DNA from: Bin87 sp034423575
GTDB lineage: Bacteria; Chloroflexota; Dehalococcoidia; Lucifugimonadales; UBA3495
Direction: 5' to 3'
Length of the DNA: 64,000 nt
Assembly (NCBI GenBank): GCA_034423575.1
Contig: DAOUIF010000033.1
Span: 138,647 to 202,646, forward strand
Below the pieces are notes generated by a model, which did no database searches, was not told where the DNA came from, and saw nothing but the letters and a program-made list of their open reading frames with translations. Position 1 is the first letter of the stretch. The number at the start of each line of letters is the position of its first letter. Of the stretch, positions 26,796 through 34,774 are shown in pieces. The translations under genes and the position numbers were made by a program.

Positions 26796-27581
26796 TCAGG
26801 CAGCCGCGACGGGTTCCGGCACGTCGGTGGGAGGACTGCTGGCAATGGCCTCGGTGCGCACCGGAATGCGGCCGGCGAGGTAGGCCTGACGCCCGGCCTC
26901 CACACCCTTGCGGAAGGCGTCGGCCATCATGGCCGGGTTCTCGGCCTGGGCGATGGCGGTGTTGACCAAAACGGCGGAGGCGCCCATTTCCAGGGCCTTT
27001 GAAGCGTCGGAAGGGACCGCCAGGCCGGCGTCCACCACCACGGGCACCGTAGCGTTTTCGAGGATGATGCGGACCTCTTCGACGGTATGGATGCCCTGGC
27101 CAGAGCCAATGGCGGAGCCCAGGGGCATCACGGTGACGCAACCCGCCTCTTCTAGGTTCTTGGCCAGCACCGGGTCGGCGTGGATGTAGGGAAGGACCTT
27201 GAAGCCCTCATCGACGAGTTGTCGCGCCGCTTCCAGCGTGCCGTTGGGATCGGGGAACAGGTACTTGGCGTCCGGGATCACCTCAAGCTTGACGAAGTCG
27301 GTCTGGGCGACCTCGCGACCGAGCCGGGCCACGAAGAGGGCCTCTTCGACGGTGCGACAACCGGCGGTGTTCGGCAGGATCCGGTACTTGTCCAGGTTGA
27401 TATGCTCGAGGATATTTTGCTCGGGGTTGTCGAGGTCAAGGCGGCGAATGGCCACGGTGACCATCTCGGTGCCTGAAGCCTCGAGGGAATCGATCATTTC
27501 CTGCATGCTGCGATGCCGGCCGGTGCCGACGATCAGCCGGGAAGAAAACGGCACGCCACCAATAACCAGTTCGTCGGCCAT
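26796..27581 (-). CDS. thiG: Thiazole synthase
   Basis: 261 residues. Forms the thiazole phosphate of thiamine from DXP, ThiS-thiocarboxylate and an imine. VIGGVPFSSRLIVGTG, TVAIRRLDL, LPNTAGCRTVEEA, KLEVIPD, VLPYIHADPVLAKNLE, VMPLGSAIGSG and VPVVVDAGLAVPSDA are the ThiG landmarks. The ATG at 27581 has GGAGA upstream; the frame stays open to 27632 but homology starts here. First gene behind the TPP riboswitch. Confidence 0.96.
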   Translation of the reverse strand: MADELVIGGVPFSSRLIVGTGRHRSMQEMIDSLEASGTEMVTVAIRRLDLDNPEQNILEHINLDKYRILPNTAGCRTVEEALFVARLGREVAQTDFVKLEVIPDAKYLFPDPNGTLEAARQLVDEGFKVLPYIHADPVLAKNLEEAGCVTVMPLGSAIGSGQGIHTVEEVRIILENATVPVVVDAGLAVPSDASKALEMGASAVLVNTAIAQAENPAMMADAFRKGVEAGRQAYLAGRIPVRTEAIASSPPTDVPEPVAAA

Positions 27582-27687
27582 CGCTATCACTCTCCTATGT
27601 GATGCCGGATACGGAGGGTTGTCCGCCGGCAACTGCCCGAAAACGCGAGACCGCCAGGCAGGTACCCGGCGGCCGAATGTCAGTGCT

Positions 27688-27788
27688 ACCTACTGTTCCT
27701 CCGCCGGCATTACCCGGGTCAGGTACAGACGGTCGGCGACGAAGTAGGCCGCCCTCTCAGCCTGGTTTGCCCAAGCTCCCGCCAGAAT
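27688..27788 (-). ncRNA. TPP riboswitch (THI element) controlling thiGES
   Basis: On the minus strand the leader carries the THI-box consensus: GGGAGCTTGGGC, then GGCTGAGAGGGCGG, then ACCTGACCCGGGTAATGCC and the closing GCGGAGGAACAG. Binds thiamine pyrophosphate and shuts off thiamine synthesis. Between it and thiG a 5-bp stem (27586-27603, ATCAC/GTGAT) holds the thiG Shine-Dalgarno in its loop, and no T-tract terminator is evident, hinting at translational control; that mechanism is inference. Confidence 0.95.
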
Positions 27789-27814
27789 CGCGTGAGGCGT
27801 TCAGTTGTGGGCTG

Positions 27815-27844
27815 AATGTAGCACTACGGGCGGGGCAAGTCAAA
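27815..27844 (-). promoter_or_regulatory. Promoter of the thi operon
   Basis: On the minus strand TTGACT (27839-27844), 17-base spacer, TACATT (27815-27820), positioned some 25 bases before the riboswitch. The best sigma70-type promoter among the minus-strand leaders. Confidence 0.75.
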
Positions 27845-27878
27845 CAAAACCGCTCGGAACACAATTGCAGAAAGCCGG

Positions 27879-28256
27879 TCACAAATTGCCGCCGAAGCCA
27901 AGCCGACCCCGATTAGTCGGCGTCAAAACTTCGTAGACAGGGTCGACCGCGAACATCAAGATTTGGAGGGTAGTTCCACCGATCAGGCAGTTGTCGTTCC
28001 ATTCGGGCCCGAAAATCACGGGACAGATTCCGTCCCGACCGTCAATGTTGATAATTGCCTGGCCTCGCCCGAACCTCACTACGGTTCCATCGGCCAATGC
28101 ATAGTCAACCTGGGAGCGGGGCTCCAGATGCAGATCTTGCAGCAATGAAGCGGGGAACATCGAGTCGGAGGCGCCCGTATCGACCAACGCTTCTACTTCA
28201 ACCTGGTCACCGCCCATAGGGTTGCCGACGCTGACCATTACCGAGAACGTGCCCAT
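27879..28256 (-). CDS. Stand-alone retropepsin-like aspartic protease fold protein
   Basis: 125 residues. The catalytic motif is D26 in ALVDTGASDSMFP, the hallmark of clan AA retropepsin-like proteases; FGRGQAIINIDG and the CLIGGTTLQILMF segment fit the rest of the single lobe, which would act as a homodimer. ATG at 28256 chosen because the family starts about here; the longer frame to 28457 lies inside the CoA-transferase gene. Stop-to-start gap from that gene is 14 bases, so co-transcribed. Substrate unknown. Confidence 0.82.
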   Translation of the reverse strand: MGTFSVMVSVGNPMGGDQVEVEALVDTGASDSMFPASLLQDLHLEPRSQVDYALADGTVVRFGRGQAIINIDGRDGICPVIFGPEWNDNCLIGGTTLQILMFAVDPVYEVLTPTNRGRLGFGGNL

Positions 28257-28270
28257 AATCTTTCGGGGCT

Positions 28271-28942
28271 CTACACTTCGTATTCGGTCATGTCGTCCGG
28301 GATGATGAGACGGGCGCCCGTTACCGATTGCACGTCTTCCGGAGTCCAGCCGGGGGCAACTTCTCTCAGGACCATGCCGTCGGCTGTGGGTTGCATCACG
28401 GCGACGTCGGTGACGATCAGGGAGACACAGCCTCTTCCGGTGAGGGGGAAGTCGCATTCCTCGACCACCTTTGGGTTGCCGGCACGGTCGTTGTGTTCCA
28501 TGGCGACGATGACCTTATCGGCGCCGGCGGCCAGGTCCATTGCGCCACCGATGTTGCCGACTCCGCGCTCGGGCAGCATCCAATTGGCCAGGTCACCGGT
28601 GGCGGAGACCTGGTGCGCGCCGAGGACGGTGACGTCCACGTGCCCACCGCGGATCATGGCGAAAGCATCCACGGACGAGAAATAGGCCATGCCCGGAACG
28701 GGTTGGAGGAACTGGCCACCGGCGTTGATCAGGTCGATGTCTTCGTTCCCTTCCTCTGCCAGGGGACCGCAGTTCAGCACGCCGCTTTCACTGTGGTAAA
28801 AGACCACGCTTTCATCGTCAACGAACATGGACACCAGTGTCGGAATCCCGATACCCAGGTTGACACAGGCACCGGCGGGCAGCTCTTTAGCCACGCGCAT
28901 GGCGATGATCGCCCGGTCGAGCCGTTCCTTCTCTTCAGTCAT
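28271..28942 (-). CDS. Family I CoA-transferase subunit B (AtoA/ScoB-like)
   Basis: 223 residues. Catalytic subunit of 3-oxoacid-type CoA-transferases; the nucleophilic Glu is E52 in HSESGVLNCGP. Also VNLGIGIPTLVSMF, GGHVDVTVLGAHQVSATGDLANW and KVIVAMEHND. It lies directly after the fused subunit gene and should pair with an alpha subunit, either the one at 30297 or the alpha half of the fusion. Acyl substrate not inferable. Confidence 0.93.
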   Translation of the reverse strand: MTEEKERLDRAIIAMRVAKELPAGACVNLGIGIPTLVSMFVDDESVVFYHSESGVLNCGPLAEEGNEDIDLINAGGQFLQPVPGMAYFSSVDAFAMIRGGHVDVTVLGAHQVSATGDLANWMLPERGVGNIGGAMDLAAGADKVIVAMEHNDRAGNPKVVEECDFPLTGRGCVSLIVTDVAVMQPTADGMVLREVAPGWTPEDVQSVTGARLIIPDDMTEYEV

Positions 28943-28955
28943 AGCGGGTCTCCGG

Positions 28956-30290
28956 TTACTCGTATCCGGTGAAACCGTCGGGCCGGCGCACGATGCGCTG
29001 CACGTATACTCCGGGTGTTACCACCTCCTCGGGGTCCAGTTCGCCGGGTTGGACAATTTCGTCGACCTCGACCACAGTCGTTCGCGCTGCCGGGGCCATT
29101 ACCGCGTTGAAGTTGCGAGATGTGCCCCGGTACACGAGGTTACCGCGGGTGTCGGCCTTGTGGGCGCGGATCAGGGCGAAATCGGCACGCAGGGCGTGTT
29201 CCAGGATGTACTCGCGTCCGTCGATGACCCGGCTTTCCTTGCCTTCGGCGATGAGGGTGCCGGCGCCGGTCGGGGTGTAGAAGGCCTCGATGCCCGCGCC
29301 ACCGGCCCGGAGACGTTCGGCCAGAGTGCCCTGGGGGACCAGTTCCAACTCGCATTCGCCCCGTCGGTACGCCAGTTCGAATTCTGATGGGCGGGTCGGA
29401 GACGGAGAGACCGGGAACGATGCGATGGCCTTGGCGACCTGGCCGTTTTCGACGAGCACGCTGTGGTCGATGGCGGTGTGACCCGGCGGGGTGCCGAAAC
29501 TGACCACCCGGGCGATGCCGGCGGTGTTGCTGACGATGGTCAGGTTGCGGCTGCCTCGATCCCGCAAGGACACCAGCAAGTAATGGGCCATGCCGCCGGG
29601 GCCGCCGAAACCGTCGATGAAGACCGTGGCCCCGTCGGGCAAATCCGCGATGGCGGAAGGGCCGTCGGCGTAGACCTTGCTGGGCGGTTTGCCGGGCTGG
29701 GGAGTAAAGTCCATCTCCCGGACGTCCGCCGCGACGGTGAAGGCGGCTCCAGTGATGGCTCGAACGTCCCCGGCGGCCCAGCCAGGGGCAACCTCGGTCA
29801 GGGTGAGCCCGGTGTCGGCGACGCGAAAAACGGCGACGTCGGTAATGATGGTGTCGACGCAACGGATCCCGTCGGCCGGCAACGAGAGGGAGTCCACGAT
29901 GTTGTGAGAGCCTCCATGGCCGGTCTGCGGCAATACCACGACGACGCGCCGAGCGCCGGACGCCAGGTCGATGAGGCCGGCGTGCCCCAGTGGCCCGGGG
30001 TAGTCGGTGGCGTGGTAACTGGCGAAACTCCCGTCGGAGTCGACCTGGGCGGCGGTCAGGATGGACAGGTCCACATGGCCCCCGCGCAGGGCTGCGCCGG
30101 CGTCGGCGGCGTTGATGGGGAGATTCGACAGCGTCCCGCCCGCTCGCATGAACCATACGCCCTTGTTTTCAGGGACGAGATCGGCAATCTGGTCCGACCA
30201 GCCGCCGCCCACGGCGACCACCGACCCCGGAACGATTTCGGCGGCGGCCCTTCGCGCGACGCTCTGTGCCTCCAGTCTCTGAAGCGTCAT
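28956..30290 (-). CDS. Fused family I CoA-transferase: degenerate beta-like half plus alpha half
   Basis: 444 residues. Residues about 1-205 resemble a B subunit (GGHVDLSILTAAQVDSDGSFASY, VDTIITDVAVFRV, GWAAGDVRAITGA) but are shortened, and the catalytic Glu motif is absent: the aligned stretch reads FMRAGGTLS where the neighbour at 28271 has FYHSESGVL. Residues about 210-444 are a normal A subunit (TVFIDGFGGPGG, AERLRAGGAGIEAFYTP, HKADTRGNLVYRG, PGVYVQRIV). The B-A order is reversed relative to eukaryotic SCOT. Lies six bases after the separate alpha gene. Confidence 0.88.
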   Translation of the reverse strand: MTLQRLEAQSVARRAAAEIVPGSVVAVGGGWSDQIADLVPENKGVWFMRAGGTLSNLPINAADAGAALRGGHVDLSILTAAQVDSDGSFASYHATDYPGPLGHAGLIDLASGARRVVVVLPQTGHGGSHNIVDSLSLPADGIRCVDTIITDVAVFRVADTGLTLTEVAPGWAAGDVRAITGAAFTVAADVREMDFTPQPGKPPSKVYADGPSAIADLPDGATVFIDGFGGPGGMAHYLLVSLRDRGSRNLTIVSNTAGIARVVSFGTPPGHTAIDHSVLVENGQVAKAIASFPVSPSPTRPSEFELAYRRGECELELVPQGTLAERLRAGGAGIEAFYTPTGAGTLIAEGKESRVIDGREYILEHALRADFALIRAHKADTRGNLVYRGTSRNFNAVMAPAARTTVVEVDEIVQPGELDPEEVVTPGVYVQRIVRRPDGFTGYE

Positions 30291-30296
30291 GGCGGG

Positions 30297-30980
30297 CTAT
30301 CCGATGGCCGTCGCGCTTGTCTGGGCGATACGGTTGACAAAGATGCCGGGCGTAATCACCAGTTCCGGGTCGATGCTGCCCGGTTCGACGACCTGGTCGA
30401 CCTCGGCGATGGCGACGCGGGCTGCGGAGACAACGGCGGAGTTCCATCCGCGCTGGGCCCCCGCGTAAACCAGATTGCCCACGGTATCGGCCCGCGAGGC
30501 CCGGATCAATGCGAAATCCCCGTGCAGAGGAGTCTCAAACACACACTCGACGCCGTTGACCACCCGGGTCTCTTTCCCCTCGGCGAAGCGGGTGCCGATG
30601 CCCACCGGGAGGAAAACGCCACCGATGCCGGCGCCGGCGGAGCGCATGCGTTCCGCTAACGTTCCCCACGGGACCACTTCGACGGTCAGGTCGCCGCAAC
30701 GCCAAAGGTCCTGGACAATATCCTCGTGCCCGGAACCGAATGGCGCCGGTGAAATTATGCGGGAAACGCAACCGGAGGCCACCAAACGGTGAAAAGCCTC
30801 GGACCCGTAGTAGGTCGAGTCGCAGACGCAGGTCAGGTCGCGGACTTTCCGATCCGCGAGCGCATCCAGAAGGCCGACGGGAGCGTTGGCGCCGGAAACC
30901 CCGCCGATCAGCAATGTCGCGCCATCGTGGATATCAGTCACGGCGGCGGCGGCGCTGTCGTATAATTTGGTGGATGCCAT
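30297..30980 (-). CDS. Family I CoA-transferase subunit A (AtoD/ScoA-like)
   Basis: 227 residues. CoA-binding alpha subunit: ATLLIGGVSGANAPVGLLDAL, VEVVPWGTLAERMRSAGAGIGGVFLPVG, ASRADTVGNLVYAG and the C-terminal PGIFVNRIAQ. First gene of the four-gene run alpha, fusion, beta, retropepsin. ATG at 30980; divergent from the crotonase operon. Confidence 0.93.
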   Translation of the reverse strand: MASTKLYDSAAAAVTDIHDGATLLIGGVSGANAPVGLLDALADRKVRDLTCVCDSTYYGSEAFHRLVASGCVSRIISPAPFGSGHEDIVQDLWRCGDLTVEVVPWGTLAERMRSAGAGIGGVFLPVGIGTRFAEGKETRVVNGVECVFETPLHGDFALIRASRADTVGNLVYAGAQRGWNSAVVSAARVAIAEVDQVVEPGSIDPELVITPGIFVNRIAQTSATAIG

Positions 30981-31004
30981 GATCGGGTTCCGGGAGCGGT
31001 CGCC

Positions 31005-31033
31005 ATTTTAGCCCAATCCGTTGGCCTGATAAA
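31005..31033 (-). promoter_or_regulatory. Weak candidate promoter for the CoA-transferase operon
   Basis: Minus strand TTTATC (31028-31033), 17-base spacer, TAAAAT (31005-31010), 24 bases before the alpha-subunit ATG. The -35 is poor. Confidence 0.35.
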
Positions 31034-31076
31034 GCGGCTCTGTCCGCGCCAGTTAACCAGGATTCCCACTGAGACA

Positions 31077-31859
31077 ATGCGTTACCAGACTATCAGGTGC
31101 GACAGGACCAAGTTCCAGGCGACGCTCACTTTGCCGCTCGTCGAGTCCGGCGCAACCATCGGCGAAACGGTGGCCGAGGAACTGATCCACTGTTGCCGCG
31201 AGTTGAGCCTCGACGATGACTTGCGGGTGGTGACGATTACAGGTGAGGGCGACACGTTCGCCACGGGTCGCCAGAATTTGCCCGACGAATTGTTGGAGGC
31301 CGACCTGACGGAGCGCATGGCACGGTTCAAAAGAATGGGCGCGGCCAACGCCGTGGCCGGGCTACCCATGCCGGTTTTGGCGATCCTGAACGGCGACGCC
31401 ACGGCGCACGGACTGGAAGTTGCACTGGCCGCCGATTTGCGGATTGCGGCGGACACCGCGCGAATGGGAGCGGGCCTGCCTGCGGAGGACGGGTTCCCCT
31501 TTGATGGGATGACGCAGCGGCTGCCCCGCCTGATCGGACCAGCGTTGGCGCGGGACATGCTCCTGACGGGCCGGTCGCTATCGGCTGCCGAGGCGTTGGG
31601 TTGTGGACTGGTGAATCGGGTTGTCCAGCGGAGCGCGATGGAGCAAACTGCGGTCGAGATGGTTGAACGGGTCCTTGCCGCAGCGCCCATTGCCGCTCGT
31701 TACGCAAAGGAGGCGGTGGCCGCCGCCGGAAACCTGCCGTTGGCCCAGGGGCTGCGGCTGGAGGCCGACCTGAGCATCATTCTGCAAAGTACCGGCGACC
31801 GGGCTGAGGGTCTGCGATCTTTTGCCGAAAAACGTGCGCCGCACTTCACCGGACGCTGA
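31077..31859 (+). CDS. Enoyl-CoA hydratase/isomerase family protein (divergent crotonase)
   Basis: 260-residue crotonase-fold protein. The oxyanion-hole loops are recognisable: GEGDTFATGRQNL and NGDATAHGLEVALAADLRIAA; the usual catalytic Glu positions are less clear (AEDGFPFDGMTQRL replaces the PEVxLGxxP stretch), so its reaction is uncertain. C-terminal half shows ALARDMLLTGRSLSAAEALGCGLVNRVV. Starts the plus-strand operon crotonase-PHP-crotonase-ligase-PanE; divergent from the CoA-transferases. Confidence 0.85.
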   Translation: MRYQTIRCDRTKFQATLTLPLVESGATIGETVAEELIHCCRELSLDDDLRVVTITGEGDTFATGRQNLPDELLEADLTERMARFKRMGAANAVAGLPMPVLAILNGDATAHGLEVALAADLRIAADTARMGAGLPAEDGFPFDGMTQRLPRLIGPALARDMLLTGRSLSAAEALGCGLVNRVVQRSAMEQTAVEMVERVLAAAPIAARYAKEAVAAAGNLPLAQGLRLEADLSIILQSTGDRAEGLRSFAEKRAPHFTGR

Positions 31860-31873
31860 GAAACCGTGAGGAC

Positions 31874-32416
31874 ATGACCGTACGATTGGACATACACACG
31901 CACGTGGGTGAGATGTTCGGGTTTCAAAACCCGACTCCCGAGATCGCGGAGACCGTGATCTCCCGCATCAGGGCAGCCGGGCTGGACGGCATCGCGGTCA
32001 CGGACCACTGGCGGCGGGACTGGGGGATGGCGCTGCACCGCGTGGTGGAACAGCATTTCCCCAACGAGGTGATAATCATTCCCGGCCGGGAGATCGACGT
32101 TCGCCCGGCGATCAGCCCATTCGACGAGTACCACTGCACTGAGCTTTACCTGCCGGGCGGGCGGTTGTTCCGCACGTACTGCCACCCGGGCTACTACACC
32201 CCCAACATCGTGATCGAAGACGGGGTTCACGGGATCGAAGTGGCCAACCATCATCACGACTGGCACATTCGTCGTCCGAAAGCGGAACGGGTGGCCGAGG
32301 AGCACGGTCTGCTCACATTCTCGGTAAGCGACGCCAACGTGCTGTCCGAGATTGGAGCGCAGAGTACTGAAGTCGACCTGGACGAGATGATGCGGCGGGC
32401 GATACCGCTGGACTGA
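31874..32416 (+). CDS. PHP-domain metal-dependent phosphoesterase-like protein
   Basis: 180 residues. PHP motifs: DIHTH at 6-10, AVTDH at about 41-45, PGREIDV (third), a His in YCHPG, and HGIEVANHHH followed by SVSDANV. Four metal-binding motifs are kept, suggesting a two- or three-metal hydrolase. Why it sits between two crotonase genes is unclear. The gene starts 14 bases after the previous stop. Confidence 0.85.
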   Translation: MTVRLDIHTHVGEMFGFQNPTPEIAETVISRIRAAGLDGIAVTDHWRRDWGMALHRVVEQHFPNEVIIIPGREIDVRPAISPFDEYHCTELYLPGGRLFRTYCHPGYYTPNIVIEDGVHGIEVANHHHDWHIRRPKAERVAEEHGLLTFSVSDANVLSEIGAQSTEVDLDEMMRRAIPLD

Positions 32417-32428
32417 TGGCGTGACCCC

Positions 32429-33151
32429 ATGAGCGAGGCGTTTCGCACGATTGTCTTTGAACAGGTGGGCGGCGTCGCCCACCTGGCGTTGAACCGCCCG
32501 GATCGGCTGAACGCATACTCGGTGGCAATGCGGGACGAATTTGCCGAGGCGCTGCACGCGGCGGCCGAAGACAACGAAATCGGCGCGCTGCTCATCACCG
32601 GAAAGGGTCGGTCATTCTGTGCCGGCGCGGACCTGAGCGAATTCGGGACCGCTCCTTCGCAGGTGATTGCGCGGAATGCGCGGTGGCAGCGAGACGTTTG
32701 GGGTCAGTTGATCAACCTCGAAAAGCCGATAGTCGTGGCGGTGCACGGCTATTGCATCGGTTCGGGAGTGGAAATCCTGCTGCTTGGCGATCTCCGCATA
32801 GCCGCGTCGGATACGTTATTCGCGCTGCCCGAGGTGCAACTGGGGATGATCCCCGCCGCGGGCGGCAGCCAGACACTGCCGGCCAGCGCCGGTCCTTCCG
32901 TCGCACTGGATCTCCTGTACACGGGGCGACGGTTTGGCGCGGCCGAGGCGGTTGCCTGCGGAATAATCAGCCGGGTGGTGGAACCTGAGCATGTGGCAGC
33001 GGTTGCCTGGGAAACCGCGGGAGAGTTGTCGGATCTGCCGCGCGAGTTCGCCGCCGGGTTGAAACGCGCATGCAACGCCGGGGGCGGGATGCCGCCGGAT
33101 GCGGCGCTGGACCTGGAACGGCGATTGGCTGCCGGAGTCGCCGCCCTGTAA
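32429..33151 (+). CDS. Enoyl-CoA hydratase/isomerase family protein
   Basis: 240 residues. A conventional crotonase: VAHLALNRPDRLNAYS, oxyanion-hole loop KGRSFCAGADLSEF, GYCIGSGVEILLLGDLRIA and PEVQLGMIPAAGGSQTLP, in which the Glu of PEVQLG is at the catalytic position. Probably hydrates or isomerises an unsaturated acyl-CoA from the ligase encoded next. Starts 12 bases after the PHP gene. Confidence 0.93.
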   Translation: MSEAFRTIVFEQVGGVAHLALNRPDRLNAYSVAMRDEFAEALHAAAEDNEIGALLITGKGRSFCAGADLSEFGTAPSQVIARNARWQRDVWGQLINLEKPIVVAVHGYCIGSGVEILLLGDLRIAASDTLFALPEVQLGMIPAAGGSQTLPASAGPSVALDLLYTGRRFGAAEAVACGIISRVVEPEHVAAVAWETAGELSDLPREFAAGLKRACNAGGGMPPDAALDLERRLAAGVAAL

Positions 33152-33180
33152 TCAGCGAAGAATCAGAGCATGGAGAAAGG

Positions 33181-34743
33181 ATGAACACCACCGAGTTTCT
33201 CATGATCGCGTCGGCGATTGTTCCGGACCGGACGGCCGTAGTATTTGACGGTGACCGCATCAGCTTCGAGATGCTGCAGGAGCGGGTCAATCGTCTGGCC
33301 AACGCGATGTCCGAAGTGGGGATAGGGCGAGGGGACCGTGTTGCGGCGATGCAGACCAACTGCCATCACCTGATCGAGCTCTACTTTGCGGCGGCGCAGT
33401 TGGACGCGATCTACGTGCCCATCAATTTCCGCGCCAAGGAGGACGAATTGGCGATCATGTTGGGCATTGCGCAACCTGACTTGCTGTTCCTCGGCGAGCG
33501 CTACCTGCCGCTGGTACCCACGGATGGATCGCTGCCCCCGGAACGCGTCGTGATGCTGGACGCTCCGGCCACCGGCGGCGGATACGCCTACGACGACCTG
33601 CTGGCCAACGCGGACCCCGACCAACTGCACTTTCCCGAGGACGACGAGGACGCCACGACCGTCATCATGTTCACCTCGGGAACTACCAGCGTGCCCAAAG
33701 GCGCTCAGCTGACCCACGACAGTTTCAGTACATTCCTGCTGACCAACGTCGAGCCAGCTGACCCGGACGTGGAGGAAACCAACCTGCTGACCGTGCCGAT
33801 GTATCATGTGGCGGGGCTGCAGGCGGCCCTGGCGGCGGTTTTCGGCGGACGGACGCTGGTGGTGATGCCGCAGTTCGACGCCGAAAGGTGGATGAGCCTG
33901 GTGGCAGAACATCGGGCGGACCGGGCGATGCTGGTGCCCACCATGCTAAAGATGGTGATGGACCATCCTCGCTTTTCCGACTTCGACCTGTCGTCGCTGA
34001 GCGTGATCACCTACGGCGCTGCGCCGATGCCGTTGCCGGTGGTTCGGCAGGCTTTGGACAAGTTCCCTGGCACGCGTTTCATTAACGCATTCGGCCAGAC
34101 TGAAACGGCATCCACCATAACCATGCTCCCGCCGAGTGACCACGACCTGGCGGGAACGGAGGACGAGGTCGAGACCAAGCTGCGCCGGCTCACGTCGATC
34201 GGAAAGCCCCTGGACGACGTTGAGGTGATGATCGTTACGGAGAACGGCGACCCGGTTGACCAGGGCGAAGTCGGCGAGATTGTCGCACGGGGACCCCGGA
34301 TGATGACCGGCTACTGGGGGCAGGAGGATGCCACGCGGGATACGCTGAAAGACGGTTGGCTCTACACCGGCGACTTGGCGTGGCAGGACGAAGACGGCTA
34401 CATCTACCTGGCGGGACGGGCGCGCGACTTCATCAAGCGCGGCGGGGAGATGATCTCCCCGGAAGAGGTTGAATCGACCCTCGCCGAGCATCCGGGCGTA
34501 GCCGAGTCGGCAGTCATCGGCGTCCCCGATCTGGATTGGGGCGAAGAAGTCAAGGCAGTGGTGGTGGCGTCCAACCAAGCAGTCACCGAGCAGGAACTGA
34601 TCGATTTTTGCCGGGACCGCCTGGCCGGGTTCAAACGGCCGCGATCGGTGGTGTTTGTTGACGAACTGCCGCGGAACGTGATGGGAAAGGTGCTGAAACG
34701 GGATCTGCGCGCGGAATTCGGTCAATCGGCGCCGCAAATGTGA
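33181..34743 (+). CDS. AMP-forming acyl-CoA synthetase/ligase
   Basis: 520 residues of the ANL superfamily, activating a carboxylic acid to its CoA thioester. P-loop-like motif TVIMFTSGTTSVPKGAQLTH, VPMYHVAGLQA, A5 motif INAFGQTETAS, A7 YTGDLAWQDEDGYI, A8 GRARDFIKRGGEMISPEEVE, and the catalytic Lys in VMGKVLKRDLR. ATG at 33181 with GGAG/AAAGG upstream; in-frame codons before it fall within the crotonase gene. Substrate specificity cannot be read from sequence. Confidence 0.95.
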   Translation: MNTTEFLMIASAIVPDRTAVVFDGDRISFEMLQERVNRLANAMSEVGIGRGDRVAAMQTNCHHLIELYFAAAQLDAIYVPINFRAKEDELAIMLGIAQPDLLFLGERYLPLVPTDGSLPPERVVMLDAPATGGGYAYDDLLANADPDQLHFPEDDEDATTVIMFTSGTTSVPKGAQLTHDSFSTFLLTNVEPADPDVEETNLLTVPMYHVAGLQAALAAVFGGRTLVVMPQFDAERWMSLVAEHRADRAMLVPTMLKMVMDHPRFSDFDLSSLSVITYGAAPMPLPVVRQALDKFPGTRFINAFGQTETASTITMLPPSDHDLAGTEDEVETKLRRLTSIGKPLDDVEVMIVTENGDPVDQGEVGEIVARGPRMMTGYWGQEDATRDTLKDGWLYTGDLAWQDEDGYIYLAGRARDFIKRGGEMISPEEVESTLAEHPGVAESAVIGVPDLDWGEEVKAVVVASNQAVTEQELIDFCRDRLAGFKRPRSVVFVDELPRNVMGKVLKRDLRAEFGQSAPQM

Positions 34744-34774
34744 TGGTAAACGGCGCGTCTTCGGAGGGAACGGC

